DNA of 64,000 nucleotides from Gnetum montanum (lineage: Eukaryota > Streptophyta > Gnetopsida > Gnetales > Gnetaceae). Shown here one piece after another: positions 13,401 through 24,340 of the stretch. Where the stretch lies: NCBI GenBank assembly GCA_015680685.1, contig MNCI01010150.1, positions 103,523-167,522 of the forward strand, written 5' to 3'. The stretch's first letter is position 1. Each line of letters begins with the position of its first letter. Under the pieces are notes generated by a model. The model searched no databases and was not told the DNA's origin. It saw only the letters and a program-made list of their open reading frames with translations. The position numbers and the translations under genes are program-made.

Positions 13401-13470
13401 TCTACGCACCCCAAAATCTATTCTCCTTAGTCTCCATATTGAGGGCCCTTGTTTCCACTCTGAGTGTAGC
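10455..13470. repeat. Diverged ~185-bp tandem array with a hairpin in each unit
   Basis: Each unit carries an inverted pair, a left arm like TCCATGCTAAG and a right arm like CTTAGCATGGAAA, usually followed by a purine run (AAAAGGGGGAA). Left arms lie near 10,469, 10,616, 10,840, 11,021, 11,213, 11,398, 11,577, 11,782, 11,982, 12,153, 12,354, 12,537, 12,658, 12,868, 13,058, 13,240 and 13,433. Most spacings are 171-210 bp. At 10,840-10,870 the arms TCCATGCTA and TAGCATGGA are perfect. Text between hairpins also repeats loosely (CTTAGAAGCT, GACATGCATAGT). Similar fragments occur in the 3' LTR of A near 18,170-18,400, so the array may derive from LTR sequence. Confidence 0.75.
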
Positions 13471-13861
13471 ATGGAAGCCTCAAAACACTTGATTTTTGGG
13501 TCCAAATAGCCTAGAAACAATCTTGGTTAATAATTAAATTCATTGAATAGCCTTGTGGCCTCAAACCATGGCTTGATAAGGCCTAAAATTGGAAAAACCT
13601 AATCATAATTAACCTATATTAGTCAAATTTTATCATATATAGCCTATTTTTCTTGATTTTTTCCTTATTACATAATGTTTTGACTTGTTTTTGGACTTAT
13701 GTTGCCTTGATGACCTTGTTAACCTTCTATGGCCTCTATACAACCCTATATGTTCATTATTTGTCTTGTTACAACTCTATTTGCCTTTCTTTAGCCTTTA
13801 AATGGTATCAAATAGTCATGTTTGACCTTCCTTGACCACCATTTAACACCATATGACCATG

Positions 13862-13945
13862 GTCCAATAAGGTCTTAAACTAGCATCCTAGTCCATCAAG
13901 ACTATAAACTAGCATCATGGCCTGCTAATACCTTAAACTAGAATA
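13862..13945 (+). repeat. Minisatellite with TTAAACTAGCA core, second site
   Basis: Three units of the same repeat as at 4,210-4,505, with cores at about 13,875, 13,907 and 13,932. It lies just upstream of the pol linker of element A. Confidence 0.7.
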
Positions 13946-14279
13946 ATTGTGTCTTTATTGATCATTTGTAGCCTTAATCCTTATATTTCCCCTTGTTTGA
14001 CCTTTATTTAATCTTTTTTTTTCCTTTATTGCATTTTTTTGAATTAACATTATCTCACTAATGATCTTGGATGGCCTTGATTGCATTAAAGTTGCATATG
14101 TTTTATGGCATTTTAATAGTATCTATTTACTTTTACCCAGGTGTCACTTAATATGATTTTGGTTAATATGCAAGATCAAAGTATGAGTACTTGGGAGCAA
14201 ATTAGTTTTCCTTTGTGTCTACATGGACCTCATGGTAATATTAAATAATGTATCAACCTTGATTAGCTAAATCTCGAGA

Positions 14280-15340
14280 TTAAGAGTCTTATAGACCACA
14301 TAGCCTCAATAGAGAAACCTCTAGAATGGCCTAAAAACCTAGTCATAATCCTTGACTTAGAAGTAGGAGACATAACCGAAGACTCTCTAGCTGAGGTTCC
14401 TGTCACAACACATAGTGGTGAGGAAAAAACCTTTAAACTAAGTTCCTCACTAGGGCCTCAATATGTCCAATACATCACCAAAGTCTTACAAAACAACATC
14501 AAGGCATTTTCTTAGTCATATGAAGATATGCCAGGACTAGACCCACATCTAGTTCAGCACAACATCATACTGGACCCTATCATTAGACCAGTTAACCAAA
14601 AAGTATGCAAGATTAGACCTGATTTGGCCTTAGCAATTTGCAATGAAATTTCAAAGCTCTACCAAGTTGGTTTCATTAGGGTTTTCAATTACACATAATG
14701 AGTATCCAACATAGTGGTAGTCCCTAAGAAAATGGGAGTATCCATATTTGCATTAATATTTTAGACCTAAATAAAGCAACTATCAAGGATGACTTCCCTT
14801 TTCCTAGTATCGATCAACTTATTAATACTATAACCGAACATGCCTTGTTGTCCTTTATGGATGGATTCTTGGGATATAACCAAATTAGGATCAACCCAAA
14901 GCACCAACTTAGCATGACCTTTATGACCCCATGGGGTACTTTTTATTATACCATGATGCCCTTTGGCCTTATGAATGTCAAAGTAACATACAAGAGAGCC
15001 ATGGCCTATATCTTCAGTAATTACATGTTAGATTTCCTTAATGATTATGTAAATGACATAGCCATGAAATCTAATATAGCATATGATCATGCTAATAGCC
15101 TAGATCTTGTGCTTAAACAATGGCTCAAATATGAACTTAGGCTTAATCCTAAGAAGTGAATCTTTGGTGTTAAGACTAGTAAGATGCTTGGCTTTATAGT
15201 CTCTAAGTAGGGATACATGTAGATCCTAATAAGGTTAAGGCCATATCAAAATTGGTAGCACCTACCAACCTTAAAGAGCTTCAGGGATTACAAGGCATAT
15301 TATAGTTTATTCGTAGGTTTATCGCTAGGCATACAAATAA
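14280..15340 (+). pseudogene. Pol linker and reverse transcriptase of element A (Tat type)
   Basis: The N-terminal linker reads about KVLQNNIKAFS, a stop, then SYEDMPGLDPHLVQHNI, a Tat-clade signature. RT blocks follow in frame-shifted order: PVNQKVCKIRPDLALAI, then VVVPKKMG, then LLSFMDGFLGYNQIRI and MTFMTPWGTFYYTMMPFGLMN. The catalytic box is YVNDI at about 15,040-15,060, where the family has YVDDI, so one catalytic aspartate is lost. The longest open piece is 14,845-15,159. A thumb and connection remnant with LKELQGLQG reaches about 15,340. RT copies element RNA into DNA; this copy cannot work. Confidence 0.8.
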
Positions 15341-15399
15341 GCTACAACACATGCAACACTTTCTTAAGAAAGGAGTTCACTATGAGTGGATGGCTTAAT

Positions 15400-16300
15400 G
15401 CCAAGAGGCCTTTGAAAACCTTAAGCAAGAGTTGACACAACTATTGATAGTCTATTCTCTACAAGAGGGTACACTATTTTACATTTATCTCACCATCTCT
15501 TATGCATCCATTGCCTTCCTACTCTATCAAAAATGTGATGATGGAGCAAAAATGGTTGTATACTATTAGCCACACATTAGTTATCACAAGATCTAATACA
15601 CTAAAGTGAAGAAGTATTATTTAGCACTAGTCTTCTCTTTGAAGAAATGTAGACAAGTCACGTGATTTGCAAGGATAACATACTCAAAGCCATAATGATT
15701 AACATCTATGAAAGTAGTCATATAGCCCAATAGAAAGCCATAATTGTGAAGTTTAACCTCCATTATGTCTCTCAATCCTCAACAAAAGATCAAGCTATAG
15801 TCATACAACTCACAGTTTCACCTATTGAGGACCAAGTAGGCATAGACCCTGAGTTCCCTAATGAACACATTAACATGGTTAGCCATGTGCTTGAGGGTTA
15901 TTAGGTAGTCATGAACTTTAACAAAGCTTCAACCACCAATGGGGCTAGTGTTTCTGCCATCATAACATTCCCATCTAGTGAAATCCAATTTTTTGCCTAT
16001 TGTTTTGGGTTTCCATGTACCAACAACATAGCAAAATATGAGAGTTTGATCAAAGGGATGATGGTAGCTTGTAACCTAGGAATTAGATGCCTAGCCATAA
16101 AAGGTGACTCATAACTCATGGTTAACTAAGTAACCAAAGTTTATGCATACAAAGCTAAGCACTTACAACCTTACTATGACCTAGGGAAATAGTTATTATA
16201 GTAATTCATAGATGTTGATGTCCAACACATACCTCAAAACAAAAACACCATAGCTGATGTAATTGCAACATTAGCCCTTAGTGTAATGGAAAATGTGTTT
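15400..16300 (+). pseudogene. Two RNase H domains of element A
   Basis: The first domain (15,400-15,700) shows the pol-type RNase H pattern: LFYIYLTISYASIAFLLYQ and KKYYLALVFSLKKCRQV. A second domain (15,911-16,300) matches the additional archaeal-type RNase H of Tat elements: FPCTNNIAKYESLIKGM, then ACNLGIRCLAIKGDS; the family usually has TAEYEAL, so the catalytic glutamate in that box is lysine here. It continues to a QNKNTIADVIATLA tail. Two tandem RNase H domains are established for the Tat clade and support the classification. Both are broken by stops. Confidence 0.75.
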
Positions 16301-16549
16301 AGAAAGTTGTCGAGCTTAACCATGGATTGTGCTACTCCCATCACACAGAACATTGGGGATACCATTGTGGCCATCATTCATATTACTCCTCCCAAGGAGT
16401 GGTATGACATTAAATTTTACCTTATAAATGGTGAATCCTCACAAGACTTAAATACTACTCAGAAGGATGTCATATGCAAATGATCAAAGTAGTATGTCTT
16501 CATAGGTGATAACACATTATGTTGATGTATCTATGATGGCATACTCCTA

Positions 16550-17626
16550 AAGTGCTTAGATAAAATCGAAGCTAGAATAGTCCTAGAGGAGGTTCATGAG
16601 GGTGTTTGTGGAGGACATATAGGACCAAGAGCCATGGCTACTAAGATTATATGGTTAGGCTACTATTGGCCCCATATGGAAAATGGCTACTTGCAAAAGG
16701 TTAAGCAATGTAACACATGCCAACGATATAGCAAACTGATACATGTATCACCAACTAAGTTACATACAACCTAGATAACATGATCATTTCAATGATGGGG
16801 GTTGAATATCTTTGGACCTATAACACCTAAATCTTTCACATGACATAACTTCATCATCACTACAATTGGATACTTTACCAAGTGGATTGAGGCGATTCCC
16901 CTAAGGAAGACCACATTTGAAAAAGTTTGTAAAGTTGTCCTAGATAACATTGTAGCTCATTTTGGCATACCCATTATCATAGTTTTAGATAATAAACCTT
17001 AATTTAGCAGCCAAGAAACCAAATATTTCTATCACAACCTAGGCATTAAGCATTCTTTCTTCTCACCTTGCTACCCTCAAGCCAATGGAAAAGTAAAAGC
17101 AAGCAATAAGCCCATCATCAACTTGATCAAGAAGATGCTTAACAACAACAAGTAGAAGTGGCATGAGTAGCTTGTCCATGCACTATGGGCATATAGAATA
17201 ATCTATCACATAGAAAATTGCATGACCCCTTATAGCATTTTTTATGGTTTTGAAGCTATTTTACCTCTTAAATTGTAGGTGCCATTGCTCCAAGTAGCCT
17301 TGACCAACTTCATCAATGACAAGCAAAACAAGGAGTTGGAGACAATAGTCCTAGATTTGGTGGAGGAGTGGCATATGCAAGTGCTTGCTCACATCAAGCA
17401 TTATCAAGAGAGGTAGAATTGACATCACCATGACTTGACCATGTGCAAGATCAAGGAGCGGGACCTATTCCTCAAGGCCATCTATGAGCATGCAAACAAA
17501 TTCTTAGCCAACTGGGAAGGACCTTTCCTTGTCACTAGAGCCTATGGGAATGGATCATTCATAATAGCTAACATGGATGGAAATGAGCTGGAAAATATGA
17601 TCAGTCATTCCTCTTTGGAGCCATAG
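16550..17626 (+). pseudogene. Integrase of element A
   Basis: The zinc-binding HHCC box is readable (HEGVCGGH, then CNTCQR at about 16,590-16,730). In the catalytic core, YFTKWIEA is preceded by G where the family has the first catalytic D. LDNKP keeps the second D. In YPQANGKVKASNK the catalytic E is K. The C-terminal part is open at 17,435-17,626 and carries the typical NWEGPFLVTRAYGNGSF segment. Many stops are TAG. Integrase would insert the cDNA; two of three catalytic residues are lost. Confidence 0.8.
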
Positions 17627-17669
17627 TACATGTAGCCAACAATCATCAACAAGAAAGCCTACTTTCAAT

Positions 17670-17755
17670 GGTTCGCTATGACCTTCAACTGGCAACATAA
17701 CCTACCAAGGCCTTAAACTAGTACCATGGCCTCCCATGGTATTAAACTTCCAACT
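17670..17755 (+). repeat. Minisatellite with TTAAACTAG core, third site
   Basis: Two to three units of the repeat seen at 4,210 and 13,862, here between the end of pol and the 3' LTR of element A (cores near 17,685, 17,715 and 17,742). Confidence 0.6.
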
Positions 17756-17879
17756 TTGGTGACCTGGATAGCCTAATTCTTATATGGCCTATATGCGTTG
17801 TAGTGCTATAATATGCAATGATGTTTTGTATTCTTTATTAGTGCCTCTTAGGTTAATCCTCTAGGAATCAACAAAGAGG

Positions 17880-19440
17880 GGTCATTAAAACACCACAAAA
17901 ATTTGCATGTTATAACTAATCTTCATCATGTAGCTTTCAAACCATGAAACCAAAAGTAAACTTTTCTTATAAATGTGAAAATTGTAATCCACAATGGGTA
18001 GTTTCACATACTTTACACTTTTGGGACTGAAAAATGCCTCTTTAGTGGTCAAAGCCTCATTCCCCAAGTGAAAAAGTCACCTAGTATCTATATTTTGGCT
18101 TGGGGTGGTCAAAAATGCCTTTGGCATGCCAAAAAAGGTAATTTGATAGGTTTTATGAGCGGTGTACATTTTTCTACACTAGAAACACATGCAAGGGGTA
18201 GAGCTCACCTATCCCCAATGTGGAAGGGTGGAGGCTTTGAAAACATTTTTCCCTTCAATGTGAAGATCAAATTCATAGCTTGAAAACTTTCCCTCAAATT
18301 GAAAAGTTTCCTCCCAACTTGGAAAGTCATCCCCACCATCCCACCTCACAAACCCACCCCCCACCAACCCTGCCCCNCTTCAACTAGCATGGTGGAGAGC
18401 TTAGCATGGAAGATTCATCTCCAAAATGAAAGGGGTACCACGGTTACTATTTTTAGTAAACAAAATGGGCACGTGGGGAAGCACTTACTATGAATAATAA
18501 CCCCTAAAATTTGGGCATCCATCTCACTTAAATTTGTAGCCATTTTTTAGCTAGATTTGCAATCATTTCATAGCCAATTTGTAGCCAAATCATGGAAAAT
18601 TTTTAGCCCCATTCATGGCCCAAAGACCCTATAAAAGCTATCCTCCAATACCATTCAGAGGTTCCATAAATGAGGGGTAATTTTTGACAAAGTTCAACAA
18701 CTTTTGAGCATTATCAAGCAATTTGCATACACATAATTCCACACTTGGCCCATTTTTAAGCACTCAAGAGCTCTTGGAAGTTCCCATACTTGCATTCTCT
18801 TGAACCCTAGTGTGAAAGTAGTGTGGCCTTGAGATTTGGTGGATTTTTTGTGTTAACACTGCACTTCATGAAGCAACTTGGCATCTAAATTTTCCACCTT
18901 TCTCACCTCCAATAGCAACCTAATTGGTGGATCCAAGGTTTTAGCAGTATAGAAAGGTTTGATAACATCAAGAGTGGCTTAGCACTTGGTTTGTAGAGCA
19001 CATCACATCAACCTCAATGGTCTTTGAAATCTTGCACAAGTGAAACCCCCCATTTTGCTCATCTAGGCACCATTTGTACACATTTCTCTAACTTATTCTT
19101 TATTCTTTCTTAATAAAGTTTAAATTTTTGAGTTTTGTGTTTAAAAATAAATTTTATTTTCTATGCATTATTCGGATCTATTTATATTCCCACATTTGGA
19201 TCTCATAAGTCCCTAGTTGATTTGCTGAGCCAGCCAAGGCACCTTGAATCCCATTTTTATCATGGAGGCCCTGGGAATTCGGGGTTGGGAAACTTCTTAC
19301 ACCAAGGATCCTTGGTTTTCATTTTAGAAATTAAGGATTTTAGTCACAACAGACCTCTAATTAATGGCCAAGGTTTCTCAAATTTTAATGATTAAGTAAT
19401 TAATTAGTCAAAATGTCTTTCTTATTTTCTTTTTTTAAGT
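17880..19440 (+). mobile_element. 3' LTR region of element A (borders approximate)
   Basis: A purine run AACAAAGAGGGG at about 17,867-17,878 could be the polypurine tract. The sequence behind it has no genes but shows LTR promoter features: CTATAAAAG at 18,629-18,637 and AATAAA at 19,112-19,117, with a transcribed-looking leader between. The 5' LTR is outside the window, so the ends cannot be fixed by comparison. There is one N at 18,377. Confidence 0.5.
18629..18637 (+). promoter_or_regulatory. TATA box in the LTR of element A
   Basis: CTATAAAAG, about 480 bp before the AATAAA signal and in an LTR context. Confidence 0.5.
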
Positions 19441-20984
19441 AGTGATGTTTTTATATGGCTATGTCGGTCTTATGGTGGTAAGTTTAAGATGATGAAATGT
19501 GATGTCACTGGAAAAGGTATGAAATTAGTCTGAAACTTAGATTGATAGGTATGATGATCATCTTAAATATAATTGATACAAGAACTAATTGTGGACATAG
19601 TAAGGTACCTCATGTCCTAATCTCTATAATTCCTTCATTGGCAAAGGTATGAACTTGGTCTAAAACTTAGATTGATAGGTATGATGATCATCTTAAATAT
19701 AATTGATTCAAGAAGTAATTGTGGACATAGTAAGGTACCTCATGTCCTATTCTCTATAATTCCTTCTCATTCTATTATTCACCTTACTACATGCAATTAT
19801 GTGCCTAATGGTTTTGTATAATATAGTATAGGATCTTAACCAAGGTAGTTGTCTGTTGTTTGGAACAAAGGCAGAATCTAAATTTAACTTCTAAGGTATC
19901 CACAAACATCTATAGAAGTGCTATTCAAGGGCATTATGGTAGGGTCTTGCTTTGGAAAAGAACCACTTGCATGAATTTTGTTGATCATGGCTCGAAACTA
20001 AAATCTTACATCTTTAAGGATATCATGGATAACTTATCTAAATTTATGCATGATTTTGAAACTATTTCTCATTAAATTTGATTCAGTTTTAAGCTTTTAT
20101 ATTAAAATATCCTCTAAATTCAATATTTCTTGGTTGCTTCAAAGCCTCACAATTTTTAATATTCAGGTGCATTTACAATATCTTGAGAACCAAACGTTTG
20201 ATTTTAGTTATTTGAAAATTTGTAAGCTCCTAGAGTTGAGCTCATTTATCATGGGGGCTAAGAATGTGGTTTTGGAAATTTTTATCTAGCACCCCATTTT
20301 TGAACATTATGGTAACTAATAGTAAAGGTAATCAAAATAACTTAAACTATTTTATGATTTTAGTTATCTTATAGCCTTGGGAATATTATTTCGTAATCAC
20401 CTTAAGGTTGAATCCTGAATTTTTTCTAATTTTAAGCTAACCAAGAATATGGAAAGGGTTAATCATTAAGGAAAATTTACCAAAATTAATGTTGATACTT
20501 TAGTGACTGCACATGATGCCAAAAGAAATGCCTAAGTTTGAAGGTTTTTTACAATGCAAGGACAAGAGGCCAAAAGGATAATGAAGGAGGATATGCCCAT
20601 GAAAAATTAGCATATACAATAATTAAAGCCCAAACATGGACCCATGAGATGATGAGAATAAAATTAAGTCAATTATTTAAAAATTTCTACATAACAGAGA
20701 AGCAACAACATAACAGCCAAGGTTGGAGAAATTATTGCCACTGGAAACATCATCAAGATTCATCATCAATGGATTTTTTGAATACTTATATAACTTTGTA
20801 TACCATGGCACCTACAACTTGTATTTATCATTTTTTAATTTATCCACTCAAATAAAATTTTGTAATGTAGCACTCAAGTTTTGTAATGGTTGCCAATTTA
20901 GTCTTGGTCATTCCATAATTCTTGTAATGTAACTTTGTCCATTTATATATAACTTAAGGACAAGTTTTTAGTGGGTCATGGGGA
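19441..20984 (+). other. 3' untranslated part of element E, no recognised gene
   Basis: This lies between the end of A and the polypurine tract and LTR of E, so it is inferred to be the 3' end of E. Two short open frames are present (19,860-20,075 and 20,538-20,855). The second reads for about 100 codons and contains KDNEGGYAHEKLAYTIIKA. I recognise neither, and neither matches the gag or pol of the neighbouring elements. Confidence 0.45.
19507..19766. repeat. 130-bp direct tandem duplication, two near-identical copies
   Basis: Copy 1 is 19,507-19,636 and copy 2 is 19,637-19,766. They share AAACTTAGATTGATAGGTA, GATCATCTTAAATATAATTG and TAAGGTACCTCATGTCCTA with only a few differences. The duplication is much younger than the surrounding repeats. 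Confidence 0.9.
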
Positions 20985-21991
20985 TAAGAAGAAGAATCAC
21001 TTTGTCAAGTATATCAGTTAGCTACAATATCATAGAAGCTACATTGCATCTACATTGATGCATCCCCATCAATGCATCTTAGTTAGCTAGTATATCATAG
21101 ATTCTACGTTTCAGATGCTATATCGTAGATGCTACATTCCATTTTCTATACCTTAGCCACATAAATGCATCATTTTTAATGTATCAAAATGTATTGACAC
21201 ATATGCATAAATATAGTTTCTTTATTTTCCTATAAAGATGCAAGCATTCACCACATATTTGGCACCATTTTGGTGATTAGTGTAGCCAAACTCTTGTAAT
21301 TTTCTTTCATAATCTTAGCAATCACTTAGTGAATGCCCATTACATGGATTTGATCCAATTGTATAGTATCTTATTTGAGTGGAATTGTAATGAGATACAT
21401 TTCATGAACAACAACAAGATCAAGATTGATTCATATTTATAGAAATACTTTGACCTAGAATAGATTTACTTTTATTAAAATTTACTTTCTATGTACTTAG
21501 TTAATGTTTACATTTTCATACACATTAATCAATTAGTAGAATGAACATGATGAATTTTGAGCATAAAAACTTATTGACTCAGTAATCCTAGCAATTCATT
21601 ACTTAGTTCACCCAATAGCATAAAACTAGGTAATCCTAGTAGTGGGTATGTGAGTTTAGGACATGTATGGTAAGCTGAGAATAGATACTTATTATTCTTA
21701 GGATAGTCTAAGATTTATCTTCTTATTAATTAGTTAGATTAGTTAAATAATTAATTTTTATGTTTTCATATAGCTTAGCCATAGCCACACAACATCAATA
21801 ATCATATGCCTCACTATGGACTAAGCCATACATGATAGAGGTACTACTAGTCTAAGTAGGAATACTTTGACCTACGATTAATGCTCAATAATCTAGATAT
21901 CATATTAGTTTCATCCATAAAATCTAATTATATTACATGTTAATACTTGTAATTTTTATAGTTGGGCATAGTGGATACTTGTCACTCATCA
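20975..21991 (+). mobile_element. 3' LTR and polypurine tract of element E (Athila-like)
   Basis: GTCATGGGGA (20,975-20,984), preceded by AAGGACAAGTTTT, matches the polypurine tracts of B and C. The LTR starts at 20,985 (TAAGAAGAAG, TG decayed to TA) and ends CACTCATCA at 21,991, like C. A TATA box (TATAAAG) lies at about 21,231. Upstream, 21,000-21,150 contains repeated motifs of the type ATCATAGATGCTACATT. Directly after the LTR the protease frame of D begins, broken at its FPIIM motif, so E inserted into D. The bases after the LTR (CATGA, 21,992-21,996) would be its target-site copy; the partner is not in the window. Confidence 0.7.
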
Positions 21992-22650
21992 CATGATAAT
22001 AGGAAATTCTTTCTAATTTTGTTTAACCTAAATTACCAATAAATCTATAGGGTAGAATCATCCACTAATAGTGGTCGTAACATCCTCTACCTATCCAAGT
22101 GAGACTAGGATAGATTGATATATAAGCTTTAATATGATATTTTAGATTTTCAAATGTGATAAGTTATAGGCATTAAACATGTCTTATAATATTAGGTTAC
22201 CATCTGAGCCTAAATCAAAAATAGCTTTGTATGATACATTTGTTGTTATTTATAGGTAGATTAAGAGGCATCCTAGATTTGTTTTTCTCTTGGAAAGTAC
22301 ACCTACTATAATCCAATGGCTAAGAATTTAGATAAGTATGATAGTGTAATGTTTCAATTCAATATTTGATAAAGCATGATTTTTATTAAAGGACTTGTTA
22401 TTATTGAAATTGATGTTGGAGTTATGATCAGAATTATCTTGACTTGGTTGGATGAAGTTCTAGTTCTATCATCTCTCTCTAGACTTGTTTTGAAAAAAGA
22501 ACATTTCTTTAATTTTAGTTCACATATGATGATAGTATTCTTTACTTGTGTATTAATGATCCTTATTGCATTCTCATTTGGTAAGGTTAAGTTAGTATTT
22601 ATTCTTACATTAATGATAGTAGTACTAAAGGAAGTGCATTAGGAGGTTGA
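21992..22650 (-). pseudogene. Protease of element D, cut by element E
   Basis: Read on the minus strand, the segment gives AIFDLGSDGNLI, then NAYNLSHLK, VEDVTTTISG and a final EFPIIM ending at 21,992. Position by position this parallels the protease of C (SLLDLGFGVNLI, NLPPLKKSK, MKDIVTTICG, DFPIIM). The catalytic triplet reads DLG, as in C, where retropepsins have D[ST]G. The rest, including GRSWL, is displaced by the insertion of E. Several in-frame stops are present. A plus-strand frame at 22,376-22,642 is only its shadow. Confidence 0.7.
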
Positions 22651-23504
22651 TGGAAGCGTTGCATAGTTTAATAAGGAGCATAGAATGATGATTTATCTCC
22701 TAGAGTTATGGTCGTATGATATTCTATTGGATGGTAATTATGTGAAGAATGAGTAGAAGTATTTCCTATAGATAGGTTGTTGGACATAATAGCCATAGAA
22801 ATGTGACTATTAATGGGAATATTGTTGCCTAGGGAGTAGCATTTCCCATTATTATGGATTTTGCCATTGTTGGTAATATTGCTTTTGAGCTTAAGGATAA
22901 GCTTCATTGGATAATATGGTTGTTGTTGGTATGGTTATCTATAGTTACACTATGAATAAGGTATTCTAATGGACATTTTTTAATAAAAATCATATTTAAT
23001 GCATATGTTCCTAATTCCTATAAATGACTCATGGCTAGATAACATTCTTTAGGATGGTCATATTGGTATAAATCACATCCATTTTCTTCTTCTAAACTAG
23101 AATCAGTAACCTCTTCTATAATAATAGTTTTCTCTTTATACTTGTACTTATCACATCTAGTTTTCTTATTTTCCTTTAGTTAATACATGCACTATCTTTT
23201 CTTCCACTATCTTTAACATAGTTATAAATTTTTCATCTATTGAATTTTACATTTTCTTTAACCTTTTATAGAATGTTGTTAAAGGACTTATGTATTATCA
23301 AGGTCTTTCATTGAATCATATTTTTCATAGATTCATCCTCTTATGTCTCACAAACTAAGACATTTCTTTTGTGAAGAGAATGATCCCTAATAATATTTTT
23401 TCTACACATTTTTTCTCTTTAATAACATGACCTAGTAGCCTTTGTATTTGATTATTGATTTTTCCATTACTAGTGATACTACTCCTAAGGTTGAGGATGA
23501 GCCC
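22650..23504 (-). pseudogene. C-terminal gag of element D, left part
   Basis: The minus strand reads a His/Tyr/Ser-rich linker (HISTHSSHNYHPIEYH) that parallels the gag-protease linker of B (HISTFQPHYHPFDYYQ). It is followed upstream by zinc-knuckle-region sequence. Segment 22,909-23,453 is a duplicate of 33,363-33,930. B interrupts the gene at 23,504/33,356. Confidence 0.55.
22861..23504. repeat. ~600-bp tandem duplication in the gag of D, copy 1 and the start of copy 2
   Basis: Segment 22,861-23,454 is repeated as 23,455-23,504 plus 33,356-33,930, with the second copy split by element B. Shared stretches include CATTGGATAATATGG, TAAATGACTCATGG, GATAACATTCTTTAGGATG and TATTATCAAG. Identity looks about 80-85% by eye. 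Both copies cover the gag zinc-knuckle region. Confidence 0.75.
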
Positions 23505-24313
23505 TAATAAGTGGCAAGGTACCCCTATGCCCAACCATATGAATCACTAAGGCATTTACATGTAATCTGGTTAAATTCCATGGACCTATAGTTCTATAGT
23601 ACACTAGTTCTTCTAGGAAGTAAAATGGGCATTGAGAATGTTCGTTGCCTTCCCAACTACACTTGTGAGGCTCAAGGGTATGGTTTAAGTGTAATTGAGG
23701 TACATGATTTTTCGTATTTTGTGTTTTATGAGTTTATCACCTACAACAAGAATGAAAGGTAGAGTAATTTAAGATCTAGTTCATTTATGGTCTAACTAGC
23801 CTAACACAGGTAACTGTCCCACTTTCTTGGACACATCCTAAACACATATATGCTACTAGGCCACCAAATGTTAAGTGTTGCTAGGTTACCAAGTACTATA
23901 TGTATGCTCAAAGTGGTCATGCTTATGTTCATTAACTACTGGAAAGTTATTGCTTAATTTGAAATGTAGTAAAGGAAAGTGCATGAATGAAAATATTAAT
24001 TTCTTCTTAGTGCTGCAAGGATTATCAAAAGAGTTCATTTTTATTTCCATCACACTACTGCGCTTAGGTACATCAATGTTTGGACAAAGAGCTGTACACA
24101 CTTAAACTCCTTCTGCAGGCACTCAAAAAATATTCTAACTTTCTAGAAAATAAACTACAAGAGCTTCGCTACTTTAATTAAAAACTAAAAACTAACTGTA
24201 AAATCAAGAGTGTAGGTGCTATATTTATAAGCCAACGTATATCCCTTGATGATGCATCTAGACCCCAATGTTGAATACTCAACATCAGAGTAATGAACAA
24301 ACATGTTTCATCA
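23505..24313 (-). repeat. 3' LTR of element B
   Basis: 809 bp, aligned without gap at its start with the 5' LTR (TAATAAGTGG here, TGATGAGTAG there) and ending TTCATCA. On the minus strand a TATA box reads TATAAATATAG near 24,220. The plus-strand frame at 23,875-24,105 is a shadow. Confidence 0.9.
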
Positions 24314-24340
24314 TACCCCCAAAATTGAATCAAAACTTGT
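24314..24340 (-). promoter_or_regulatory. Polypurine tract of element B
   Basis: The minus strand reads ATTTTGGGGGTA directly before the LTR, preceded by GAGGACAAGTTTTGATTC, the same arrangement as in C and E. Confidence 0.7.

Larger units (their letters stand above)
1..19440 (+). mobile_element. Element A: giant Tat/Ogre-type Ty3/gypsy retrotransposon, 5' LTR outside the window
   Basis: Coding remnants run in order on the plus strand: gag (540-2,500), protease (3,401-4,050), pol linker with SYEDMPGLDP, RT, RNase H, a second RNase H and integrase (14,280-17,626), then an LTR-like end with TATA box and AATAAA. The SYEDMPGLDP linker, the RT of YVDD class and the two successive RNase H domains are hallmarks of the Tat clade, which includes Ogre. 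Over 17 kb of internal sequence is visible, far beyond a usual 5-8 kb, because about 10 kb lies between protease and RT. Ogre elements are known to carry an intron near that place, but this block also holds an antisense gene and tandem arrays. The right border near 19,440 is inferred from where LTR-like sequence stops. All reading frames are broken. Confidence 0.8.

Noticed and set aside
19135-19395. 86-codon plus-strand frame near the end of the A LTR
   Set aside because: No domain, begins within LTR sequence after the AATAAA signal; probably chance.
20985-21991. LTR of E taken as the missing 3' LTR of D
   Set aside because: It is in plus orientation while D is minus, its polypurine tract is on the left, and it cuts the protease of D.
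22376-22642. Plus-strand 88-codon hydrophobic frame
   Set aside because: It is the complement of the D protease and linker, which matches C position by position.
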